From Pithys albifrons albifrons (Eukaryota > Chordata > Aves > Passeriformes > Thamnophilidae): a DNA stretch of 64,000 bases. Below the pieces are notes generated by a model. The model made no database searches and was not told the DNA's origin. It saw only the letters and a list, made by a program, of their open reading frames with translations. Where the stretch lies: the NCBI RefSeq assembly GCF_047495875.1, contig NC_092474.1, positions 5,597,001 through 5,661,000 on the forward strand, read 5' to 3'. Shown here piece after piece: positions 30,601 to 39,400 of the stretch (the first letter of the stretch is position 1; each line of letters starts with the position of its first letter). Made by a program: the position numbers and the translations under genes.

Positions 30601-31725
30601 TGTTCCAAGATGAAAATACTTTGTAAATGAAAATGTAAATAATTAAGGGGTTTGTCATGCACTCTTTCCTTCATTATTTTTTCCCTTTTTTTGTGAAAGG
30701 CTTCTGTACAATACTGTGGTTAAAGTACTGCACCAGTCTTCGCTCTTTACAGGATCACCACTTTTATCCCCAAAACTTTACATCAGAATAAAGAGCAGAG
30801 CTTGCAACTCCTAAGACAAGGTAAATTACTTTGTTCGTACTAAAGGGAACATATTCTACTTATTTGAATAAAATTAATCTCTAAAAATTTGAAATTATAA
30901 GGTTAGTAAAAGATGTCACAGACAAAGAAGACCTGTGTTTGTGGGTTGATTTTGTTCATCTTAGTTTCTTTTGGGAAAACACTCATCAGCCACAGTGTCC
31001 AGGAGACTCTCCACAAAATCAAATCTGCTTTCCTGGGACAAGAAGCTGCTAATGTTACAGATTCTGCTGGATCTGCTTAAGAAAACAACATCAGCTGCTC
31101 ACGTCCAGCCCACATGTCTTGCAATGGCCATGCTTTGGCCACTCAAACCCTGCTCAGCACAGGGTCACCTGTGCCTTCCTCCTGCTGCTCCTCTGCAAAC
31201 TCCCTCGTGTCACGTGTATCTGCACAATCAAAAATGGGAGGAAAGCACAGTATAACCACTCCAAAGCAGGGATGGTGCAAACCCCACCCAGGCACAACCA
31301 GAGGGTCCAGAGTTCTGCAGACGGGTGGGATTGAAGGGGTTCAGAACCACACAGCCCTAGGGATGGAGAGGCGAGGAGAGGAGTAAGGACGAGGAGTCAC
31401 GGGGCTACGACTCAGTACATGGGGCAAACAAGGCCCTGAGGGAGGAGGAAGGACAGAGCCGGGGCGCGGGGCCAGACAGTGCCCGGGGGTGGGGGTCTCA
31501 GCGGGCCGGGAGCGGGGCCTCCCCCACCGCCTGCTCACCGTGCTGGGCCCGCAGCAGCAGCAGCAGCGCCGGGCCCGCTCCGCCCGCATCGTCGCCGCCG
31601 AAGAGGCGCAGCGCGGCCCGCGGCCCCTCGCTCAGCAGCTCCTCCAGAGGCGCCGGGTCGCTCAGACCCAGCAGGGCGAGCGCTCGGTCCCGTAGCCACC
31701 GCAGCCGCACGTCGTCCATGCTCAT
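41..31725 (-). CDS. DNAH10: DNAH10, axonemal dynein heavy chain 10 (5' two thirds, 50 coding exons)
   Basis: Heavy chain of an inner-arm axonemal dynein (the two-headed I1/f arm by family knowledge). It is an ATP-driven microtubule motor that bends motile cilia and sperm flagella. The sequence shows 50 exons whose splice phases all agree and sum to 8,766 coding bases, or 2,922 residues. Order: N-terminal tail, linker, then the AAA1 to AAA4 ATPase modules. All four P-loops are intact: GPAGTGKT near residue 1932, GPTGGGKS near 2213, GESGTSKT near 2554 and GVGGSGKQ near 2902. The start is the first ATG of exon 1 (31723-31725), in a strong GCCGCC context; a second in-frame ATG lies two codons on. 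The human protein is about 4,500 residues, so the last AAA4 part, stalk, AAA5, AAA6 and C-terminus lie outside the window. Assignment to DNAH10 rather than another DNAH rests on recalled similarity and synteny with ATP6V0A2. Exons are listed in the domain entries. Confidence 0.96.
670..1691 (-). other. DNAH10 intron 48, no recognised content
   Basis: About 1 kb between exons 48 and 49. Unique AT-rich sequence; no repeat family, RNA gene or open frame of note was recognised. Confidence 0.5.
1692..4388 (-). CDS. DNAH10: DNAH10 exons 44-48: AAA3 regulatory ATPase module (residues 2528-2803)
   Basis: Exons: 4243-4388, 3694-3846, 2935-3195, 2162-2334, 1692-1785. The P-loop GESGTSKT is in exon 44, at about residue 2554. 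The Walker [13 protein letters not shown] ends exon 45, and the segment [19 protein letters not shown] in exon 46 is the AAA3 sensor region. AAA3 gates motor activity in dyneins. Junctions agree in phase: exon 45 ends with the complete Arg codon of NMPR and exon 46 starts VDEYGTQQP; exon 47 ends AG and exon 48 begins G, giving PERFQTV. No stop or frameshift was found. Confidence 0.96.
5301..8147 (-). CDS. DNAH10: DNAH10 exons 37-43: AAA2 (residues 2193 to about 2527)
   Basis: Exons: 8029-8147, 7703-7861, 7287-7422, 7035-7157, 6410-6544, 5893-6106, 5301-5420. The P-loop GPTGGGKS is in exon 37. The Walker B region [18 protein letters not shown] is in exon 39, and [13 protein letters not shown] in exon 40 is the AAA2 arginine-finger region. 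AAA2 normally binds nucleotide without turning it over, a family-level statement. Exon 42 ([15 protein letters not shown]) and exon 43 (LYDFHFDG) form the link to AAA3 and are less conserved. Between exons 38 and 39 the Arg codon is split AG/G, and between exons 43 and 44 the Val codon is split G/TG. Confidence 0.95.
8316..10752 (-). CDS. DNAH10: DNAH10 exons 32-36: AAA1, main ATPase site (residues 1921-2192)
   Basis: Exons: 10618-10752, 10052-10204, 9298-9486, 9042-9188, 8316-8507. AAA1 is the principal ATP-hydrolysing site of dynein. The Walker A motif GPAGTGKT is in exon 32 and the Walker B CFDEFNR in exon 33, at about residue 1982. The sensor-I segment [11 protein letters not shown] is in exon 34. 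All residues needed for hydrolysis are present, so this copy looks catalytically competent. The exons are all multiples of three or phase 0, and the protein here is nearly identical to the human sequence as I recall it, as expected for the most conserved part of the motor. Confidence 0.97.
11410..16487 (-). CDS. DNAH10: DNAH10 exons 23-31: linker / DHC_N2 (residues about 1315-1920)
   Basis: Exons: 16309-16487, 15459-15670, 15049-15205, 14366-14599, 14149-14271, 13162-13395, 12423-12646, 11672-11941, 11410-11593. They encode the linker, the lever that swings across the AAA ring during the power stroke. Typical motifs are [13 protein letters not shown] in exon 24, [16 protein letters not shown] in exon 27, [19 protein letters not shown] in exon 28 and [20 protein letters not shown] in exon 31, which leads into AAA1. 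Exon 27 ends at a GC donor (GAG then GCAAGT), giving a GC-AG intron. Exon 24 ends at a weak GT donor (GTTTGC). In exon 29 the frame stays open upstream of the acceptor, but phase and homology place the start at the Met of [10 protein letters not shown] (12646). Confidence 0.94.
13396..14148 (-). other. DNAH10 intron 27 with GC donor
   Basis: Intron of about 750 bases flanked by exon 27 (donor GCAAGT at 14143-14148) and exon 28 (acceptor GCAG at 13396-13399). Apart from the GC donor no repeat or gene was [16 protein letters not shown] it. Confidence 0.75.
16719..26686 (-). CDS. DNAH10: DNAH10 exons 7-22: tail / DHC_N1 region (residues 297-1314)
   Basis: Exons: 26456-26686, 25615-25805, 25000-25198, 24529-24723, 24210-24380, 23422-23598, 22903-23076, 22086-22255, 21227-21378, 20663-20827, 20023-20230, 19226-19382, 17645-18121 (477 bp, the largest), 17330-17488, 16900-17025, 16719-16821. 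This is the helical tail of the DHC_N1 type, used for heavy-chain dimerisation and intermediate-chain binding. Recognisable conserved blocks are [16 protein letters not shown] in exon 8, [15 protein letters not shown] in exon 10, [11 protein letters not shown] in exon 12 and [12 protein letters not shown] in exon 19. Every boundary has AG at the acceptor and GT at the donor, and codon phase is kept. The intron between exons 21 and 22 is only 78 bp. The intron between exons 18 and 19 carries a CR1 fragment. Confidence 0.92.
18186..18392 (-). mobile_element. CR1 LINE 3' fragment in DNAH10 intron 18
   Basis: About 205 bases with the CR1 words TCTAAGATCATAAAGTCCAA, GTGCCACATCTACATGTCTT, GACTCCACCACTTCCCTGGG and CTTCTGGTGAAGAAATTCAC. 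Orientation minus, the same as the gene. It lies just upstream of the 477-bp exon 19, whose acceptor is at 18122-18123, so the insertion is about 65 bases from that splice site. Confidence 0.9.
27359..31725 (-). CDS. DNAH10: DNAH10 exons 1-6: variable N-terminal tail (residues 1-296)
   Basis: Exons (high to low): 31539-31725, 30142-30287, 29279-29384, 28694-28809, 28069-28240, 27359-27519. Exon 1 encodes a DNAH-type N-terminus starting [16 protein letters not shown]. Exons 2 and 5 are hydrophilic and low in complexity; exon 5 is rich in Ser, Glu and Asp. Exon 3 ends in VYFLRDTK, which matches the FFLRNTK region of human DNAH10. Phases join without a stop: exon 1 ends in G and exon 2 starts GG, giving the Gly of AQHGLTQ. 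Exon 2 is the least certain: its position fits phase and splice sites, but it is poorly conserved and has two possible donors six bases apart. The tail binds the partner heavy chain and intermediate chains. Confidence 0.85.
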
Positions 31726-31790
31726 GGCGGCGGCACCGCGACGCCTTCACGGTGGCCACGGCAACGGGGCGGGGACGAGACACGGCCCGG
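31726..31790 (-). promoter_or_regulatory. DNAH10: DNAH10 proximal promoter / 5' UTR with RFX X-box match and GC box
   Basis: Just upstream of the DNAH10 start codon, 31752-31765 reads GTGGCCACGGCAAC on the plus strand and GTTGCCGTGGCCAC on the minus strand. This fits the X-box consensus GTNRCC, spacer of 0-3, RGYAAC bound by RFX factors in ciliary genes. A GC box (GGGGCGGGGAC) follows at 31766-31776. The location, 27 bases from the ATG, means it could lie in the promoter core or the 5' UTR; the transcription start is not visible from sequence alone. Confidence 0.6.
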
Positions 31791-31839
31791 CTCGGGAGGA
31801 GCCTCGAGGGGCCGCGGGCCCGCCCCGCACTCCCCCGCA

Positions 31840-32430
31840 CCGCCCCTCACGGGGACTTCTTCCTCACAGCACCGCCCGCTCCTTCCCCTCACGGGGGCAT
31901 CTTCCTCGCACCGCCGCCCGCTCCTTCCCCTCACGGGGCTTCTTCCTCGCACCGCCGCCCTCTCCTTCCCCTCACGGGGCTTCTTCCTCGCAGCACCGCC
32001 CGTTCTTTCCCCTCACGGGGCTTCTTCCTCGCAGCACCGCCCTCTCCTTCCCCTCACGGGGCTTCTTCCTCGCAGCACCGCCCGCTCCTTCCCCTCACGG
32101 GCGCATCTTCCTCGCACCGCCGCCCGCTCCTTCCCCTCACGGGGGCATCTTCCTCGCAGCACCGCCCGCTCCTTCCCCTCACGGGGCTTCTTCCTCGCAA
32201 CACCGCTCGCTCCTTCCCCTCAGCACTTGTCGGCCCTTCCCCTCATGGAGGCTTCTGCCTCGCAGGATCGCCTACCCCTTCCCCTCACGGCCGCCCGTTG
32301 TACCCCTCAGCACCGGCCGCCCCTCACGGCCGCCCGATCCTTCCCTTTACGGGGGCTTCTCCCTCGCAGCACCGCCCGCTCCTTCCCCTCTCGGCCGCCC
32401 GTCCTCCCGCTCAGCCCCGGCCGCCCCTCA
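31840..32430. repeat. GC-rich minisatellite, 41-42 bp period, about 9-10 good copies plus degenerate tail
   Basis: The stretch between the DNAH10 promoter and the ATP6V0A2 poly(A) site is tandemly repeated. The word TCACGGG recurs with CAC at 31848, 31890, 31932, 31973, 32014, 32055, 32096, 32138 and 32180, so steps are 41 or 42 bases. Each unit also carries CTTCCTCGCA and CACCGCCCGCTCC. Copies degenerate after about 32220. The plus strand is C+T rich and the minus strand G+A rich, and CpG is frequent. Several frames stay open through the array (up to 355 codons on the plus strand), but this follows from base composition, not coding. It fills most of the roughly 760-bp gap between the two genes. 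Confidence 0.93.
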
Positions 32431-32489
32431 GGGCCCTCGTTCCCCTCAGCCCCTCGGGGACAGACAAAGGGCTCCGGCCAAACACGGGC

Positions 32490-33432
32490 CGCGCTCGGCT
32501 GGGCTCGGACGAAGCTTTATTGGGAATTCCCCTGAAACAAGTGTAAAATGTAACTCGTGCTGTTCGTGTGTGGCCCAGGTGGTTAAGATGACGGCAAGAT
32601 CCTCGTTTTCACACTGATAGAAAAATAATATAAAACTACCTCTTTCCACCTATTTGGTATAAATTAGGTTCTCAACCTCAGGTAGTGCTGTCAGTGTGTC
32701 CTTACACGAGGAGCGAGGCCAGTTCTTTATTCCCTGTGCAAAAGTTATTCTTCACTACAGGGAAAAGGAGGAACGCTTCCAATCCTGTCTTCTTCCATGA
32801 CATTAAATATAAATATCAGTGTGGTTTCCAAAAGCTTAAAGCAGTAACTTTGGGCAGAACTTGGAAAGAACAGTTCACATTTCTAGTGCAATTTTAAATA
32901 TGGCCACAAAAGAGCACATTGCATTGCTGTGTATAGATTTACAGTTCATAATTATCCTGGAATAGATACCAAAAACATACATTGTTTCTGCTGCATTGTT
33001 GAATTTGCAATGTTGAATCATTCCCAAAGTGCACAAGATGCAGCTCAGTTAAATATGTGATTAGTAATAAATGTTTAATATGATGAAAAGTCTTTCAGAT
33101 AACTTAAAAGTAACCATTCAAGAAAATAAACAGCCTCAAAAAATGGGCTTTAGGACAAGCAGTAACAACGCTTTTTCTTAAGAATAAAATTAATTTACAT
33201 TAGTTTATCAAGAAAAAAGTACATTTTGCATCCATATACTTTACAAGATGCTCCAGATGTGCCCTGTCTTTCTATGGGAGGTATATTTATTTTACAGTCC
33301 TGTTTGGCTGCATTATAATAAGGCAATCAGTGAAAATCACTTTCTTCCACAAGGAACCATTCATAGGTAAGACTCAATCACACAGTTATTTGCAGACAAT
33401 TCCAAACATTCCTGCTGACAGCAGCCAAACTA
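32490..33432 (-). other. ATP6V0A2: ATP6V0A2 3' UTR and poly(A) signal
   Basis: AT-rich sequence downstream of the ATP6V0A2 stop codon (33433-33435). A canonical AATAAA on the minus strand lies at 32516-32521, followed toward lower coordinates by GC-rich minisatellite sequence, which makes it the likely distal end of the transcript. Other AATAAA copies occur, for example near 32733 and 33286, so alternative ends are possible. No gene is seen in this stretch. Confidence 0.7.
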
Positions 33433-36400
33433 TCATACATCATCTTTATTAAAATGTAAAGAAATGTGCTTAAAAGAGAAAGGCGTAAACTTGTATCCTG
33501 CACCGGAGTAGAATTTGTTCTGAAATTCCACCCTGGAACGAGACAGAAAAGAGACTGTAAATGAATCCCAAACAATCATGCTCACAGCTCTGCCTCCTGT
33601 CTTTGTACACTATATTCATTTTCTTAAACTTCAAATTTCATCAGGTTTCAAACTAAACATGCTCTGAATCCACTCCAGTGTGCAGAGATTTTGATATTAA
33701 GACCAAGAAAGGAATAAAATACTTAAGGGTTGGCAGCCCCACTCACTAATATAAATGTTCTGTTGAACCAAGTAAATTAAAGAGATTGTACTGTGAGACA
33801 ACCAGACTGAGATTAAAAATACTTATCCATGTTACTAATATTCTACATTATGAAAATCTGCATTACTATAAATTAAATGTACTCGTAGTTTGCACCAAAA
33901 CCAACTCTGAATGTGGCTGAGGTTAATATGCATCATAAGCCAATAAATTTGAATTTACTGAAAATATTCCAGAGGAACAATCACATCCAACTAACAAACC
34001 ATTTATTCAATATGATTAAATCTATTTAATACTATAATCTACTTAATATGATTAAATAAATCTACTCCAGTAGCATGAAGCTGTTGAATTTTATGCTTTT
34101 TTAACGAGGCACCTCATATTTTGACATAAAAATTCCTCTTGAACAAGCCAGTATGTGCTAAAGCTGCAAATGAACTTACCAGTGAAGGCGAATGGCATGG
34201 AGAAAAGCAGAAAGGCCCTCCATGATCAACAGGATAAAAACTGTCAGCACAGCAAAGAAGGCCAGGACAGGGACCAGCAGGACGACCCCGAACGTGGTGT
34301 CCACACGGAGACCCACCCTCATCACCATCTGCCACAGAACTTCGGACAACTCTGGGGAAAATCAAAAGGATTTCATAATTCATGTTGATGTCAGCACCTC
34401 CACCTTGCCCCCAAACCCCTCAAATATTTAAAGGTTTCAAAGTCAGTGTCAAAATCTGACCTACTGAGAGCAATATTTTATATAAAGTCACAATTTTTGT
34501 CTGGGGGCTTCCATAGATCATTATTAGTTTAAACAGGGATTTTTTTTGTTTAATTAAGAAAAAGATAATTTCATATTAGTATCACTTGGACAGGCCAACC
34601 TCCCTCTAACCAGCACTGAAAATAAAGACATACGTGGGACAAAACACACAAATATCAAAAAAAATCTCCCACTTACGTGCATGAGCCAGACTTAATGCCC
34701 AGAGTCTCAGATATGAGGCTGTGTTAGAAATACATCCCAGGCAGTATTCAATGGTATGAATCACTTGATTCATAAAAACATCTGCAAAATTCAGCTGAAA
34801 GATAAAAATAAATTTTTATCAATTTAAACAACACAGAGAGAACAAAAACATTCACCTGCAAATCTTAATAGAAGTGGGAGAAACATTCCATTGAAGGGAA
34901 ATACATTGATTTCATATCATATGTCAGATCTTTATTCCAAAAACTTCACTAAAAAAAATCAGATGCTGTATCTTCCACTCAGTTTTCATAAATGTTCTCT
35001 ATTGGTGATAGATAAAAAATGAATGCAATTTATGTTTCTCACAAGAAATATGATCTAATAACTGGAAATTCTAAGTACTAAAACCAGCCATGGTTCCACT
35101 AGTTCTAATTCCCATTCTAGTCAGGTTGTAAGTTTAACATGTCAATTTTTGCATCTTTAAAAGCAGGTTAATTATTAGTAATGCTACTAATAGAAAAATA
35201 ACTACTAATAGTAATACACTAACACTGTAAGCTCTAAGAATAATTATTTGTTGCTAACGAAGAGTCTCACGACAAATGTTACGGCAACTTTCAACACTTT
35301 GTATGAAACTACCACACATTTTACTTAAGCAAATAATTCTTGGGTTTTCTACACGTAAGAAATGAGTCTACTACCCCAGCAAAGCAAATACTACACAGAT
35401 TCTGCACATCAGGAAACTGAAGCAACTCACAATACTAAGATAGCAACAAATAAATACAGATAAACTGGATTCAGGCCTCAAAGTCTCTGTAAAGGCTCGG
35501 CTAATTTTCTTCAAAACTTCCAGGCACACACTGCACGGGTTATCTTATTGACTTCCCACTTCTAATTTGCTTTTAAGGACATACATACTAGAGATTAAGG
35601 TAAAGCATTTTACCTCCTCTGCATCCCCCTCTCTGGACCCACTGTCTGCGTGGCTGCCGCCTTCCTCCACATCAGGACAGGTCAGCAGAGAAAGTTCTTC
35701 TTCACTTTCTTTTCGGATTGGCCTGTAGCCACTCTACAAAATGGAAATGTGTCTTCAAGCAGCTGCCATGGCATTTTAAAAGGTTATTTAAAGTAGTTGC
35801 AGGCAAAGGCAAAAAGATTTAGAGGAACAAAGTACTTTGAGTTAAACAGGAACAGGAGTGACAGGACAAGGAGTAATGGGTTCAAAGACTGGAAATTTAA
35901 GTTGGTACACAGAAGAAACTCTTTCCTGTGAGGGTGGGCAGGCCCTGGCACAGGTTCCCAGAGAAGTTGTGGCTGCCCCATCCCTGGAAGTGTCCAAGGC
36001 CAGGTTGGACAGGGCTTGGAGCAACCTGGGATGGTGGAAGGTGTCCCTGACCATGGCAGGGCGTTGGAACAAGATGATCTCTAAGGTCCCTTCCAACCCA
36101 ACTCATTCTGGGAAATATCCAGTGAGGAAATTCCTCTGTGCCACCCAACACCATCTGAATTCTTCCCCACTAAGCAAACACCTTTCAGTGCTCACCCTGC
36201 ACATCCTGATGCCGCGGCCTCCGCTGTGCAACCAATACAAATACAGCGGCTTCCCAAGAAGCATAACGGGAACACAGAGAAAAGCAACACTAAGTAAAAA
36301 CCTCTGCAGAGCAGCCTGTTTGAGGAGGGAAAAAGTGAAGATTAGATCACAAAATCCAAAGTGGGAAAAGCCATCCCCTTTTCCTTTGAAGTGTTACCTG

Positions 36401-39400
36401 CACAGGGTGTCAGAAGTGTGTAAGAACACTGCTCACCTGGCCAGGGTAGAGGCCCGTGGTTTCCCCACCACCAGGGAACAGGAACATGTTAATAAACTGG
36501 ATCAGAATACTGGGAGCAGATGTGGAGTCCTCTGCAGAGTAAGCCAACCATTTGAAGAAGATCATAAACACAAGGTAGCCAAAGATGCTCATCATGAACA
36601 ACAGTTCAGGAATAAAAACCAAGTAAATATTGTACGTCTTCTTGAAATGCCTAAAAGATAAAAACAAGGGGGGATGGGATTAAGAACAAGTGTGAAAAAG
36701 AAAGATCAACATGGCCAAATATGATTCCAATAAAACAAAGCAGCACCCAGCACTTTTAAACAGCAAGACTGGCATTACAATCCAAAACTGATTTCTTCTT
36801 ATTCAGCAAAATTTTATTAGGTATTTCAGTAGAAATTAAGCCCAGAAGAGGCATGTATCTTTATTTACCAACAAGTGAAATAAAGCCTTGTATTAATGGA
36901 TGTCTTCAGATTTTTGGCATAATACTGATCCATCACCTCATTTATGTGAAGGAAAACCTCTCTGTTACTGTCTTTTTTTAAGAACAGTTTTCACAGTTAC
37001 TATTGTTCTGTTTTCAAAAAATAATTCCAGTTTCTCTCACCAGATTAAATGTTATCATTCCAGATTTGACAAAAATGTTATTTTAACTCCTTGTACTTAC
37101 AAGTGGTTAAACAGCCCCAATACAACTCCAAACGTCATGTGAGTCACTCCAAAAATCACCGACATTTTCATTTTGAAAGAATTTAAAAAAGTGAGGCGGT
37201 TGCTTGCCAAGTTCCATATCTGAGGAAGAAAACACAAAACCAGCATTAATGAACAGCATAACAGAAGGAATAAACCAGCATCCTTCCTTTACTGGAGATC
37301 AGAATTTTACTTCAAATGGAGATCATAACAAAAATTTGAGTGTTGTGAAAGCAGTTAAAGTTTGACTTGTCAAAAGAGAAAGTTTTCTTGCATGGAGAAT
37401 GCAAACAGAAATGTAATTTTTCCACAGTAAGATTTACCTTCCTAATACACATACAAAGATCTAATGTACGAATGAGTGATCATCACAAGTGGATAATTCA
37501 AAAGAATAAAACTGACCGGATCGATTCCAAAGGGATAAGCTCCATTGAATACACCAGAAACGTTTGGATCCAGTGCTAAGAATCTGTTGGACTCCAGATC
37601 CCCAGGCCTGTAGAGAACAAAATACACACTCAGATCTGACACTGTTTAATCAGTGACATATGATTAAGTACACACTTTACCTGACTAACTCACCCACTGT
37701 CACACTTTCAAAGACTAGAAGGATTTCTAAGCAAAATGTCCTGGCCAACACAAACAACAGCAAAAAACCCAACTAGAAACTCTCAGTTTGGGCTCAATTT
37801 GCACTGTCTTTGAAAGGAGAGCTTATGGATTTTATTCCTCATTCCCCTAGAACTGAAAGTTTCATTTTAAAAGTTCACAGTCTGCTTCTGTGTAAAATTC
37901 AGACACCCAAGGAATAATTGCTGCCTTTTGCAAGGGAAAATTTCCACTCTAACTTCATGTAGTTTAAACTAACACAGCACACACAACCTGCTCTCATTGT
38001 AACCAAAGTCAGTGGTTGTGACTGGACTATTTTAAGCCACTTCCTGTTTTTGAGGCAACATGAGATTCAAGCTGGGAACTTCTAAACAGCACAGGGGATG
38101 AAACCTCAAAGCACTAAGGTTATTCCACTGACAGAAAGCAGGTTTGACAATTCACACAGTCTATTTCTTTTTTACTATCAAGAAAAGCTGTGCAGAGACT
38201 AATGATTGCCAGGCAATTAATTAACTTCATGAATTAATTTCTTCAGAGTAAATGCTAAGGCTGCTCAGCTGTTCATTCCAGAAGCAGGACCCAGGACAAA
38301 TTCCTCCAAAACTAGCCCTGTGTTTTCTATTCTTCTCAAAATCTGATGTACATATAGAGAGATACCCCTGGAAAAAGTATTAAATGGAGACAAATTAAAA
38401 CATCAGTACAAAGACAAACCGTAAGAAGAGAGTTAAAACAGGAGAACAAAAAGGTTAAACTGCTGCAGAAAGGACATCTCTGGTTTAATGGTGTAGCAAA
38501 CATGCTACTCACTTCCAAACCTGCTCATACATCGCTGAAACATTCCATCCAGATCCAAATATATTTATTGACTTGGAAAAACAGTCGTTGTAGATCAATC
38601 CAGTGTATACAGAAAACAGACCCATCAACAAAATCACGTATCGGCCTTCAAATAACATTTTCATTATCTGTAGGGATTGGAAAAAAACGAGAATATCATC
38701 AGCTCTGTGAGCAATGGTTCTCTAGACATTTGTAAAAGAAACACATTTGTGGACACACAAAGACTTCTAAAAGCTTAAAAATTTTTGGGAACAGTCATTA
38801 AGGAATATGAGCCCTCATGACACACACTGAGACTTTTCTCACTGACAGTATTACATTAACAAACAGTCTTTTAAAGCCATTTCCTTCCTGGGACGAGTTT
38901 ACAAGAAGTTATACATTTGCAGCCATTCTTAATTAAATACACTGCTAACGAGAGATGCAGGTGTATCCAACCCTGTATGATTAAAAAATGAGATTAAATG
39001 AAGTTTCATAAATTTAAGATGGAATTTGAAAAATCATTTTCTCCCCACTTTGTCACTGTAACCACATTCTGTAAATACACCATTGAATAGCTCTGGCAGA
39101 AGGAAAAACAAGCCCAAAGGTATCAACCGAAGTCTGTCTTTCATAAGAACTTGATTATTTTTGCTCTTTCAAAACAAGTAACTCATTTAAGATATCACAT
39201 TAATCTCAAGGAATATGATGACTTGAAACACAGAAAATCACGAAACAAAGGAAGAAACCCAAATGCATGTGCAATAAATTACTTTTCAGAAATATAGTGA
39301 CTGTTCAAGGGATCTGGATGGATGGGAAGTAAATAATTTGTAATTCCTTTTACCTCATCTTGTGATCTTTTTAACCTGGGGTGATTTTCATACAGGATTG

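Noticed and set aside
31479..32617. Long plus-strand open frames (355 and 299 codons) upstream of DNAH10
   Set aside because: They read through the 41-42 bp minisatellite in more than one frame, with Pro/Ser/Arg-rich repeats dictated by base composition; no homology, and the start lies antisense to DNAH10 exon 1.
35858..36661. 267-codon plus-strand open frame
   Set aside because: Runs through a CR1 fragment and antisense to two ATP6V0A2 exons.
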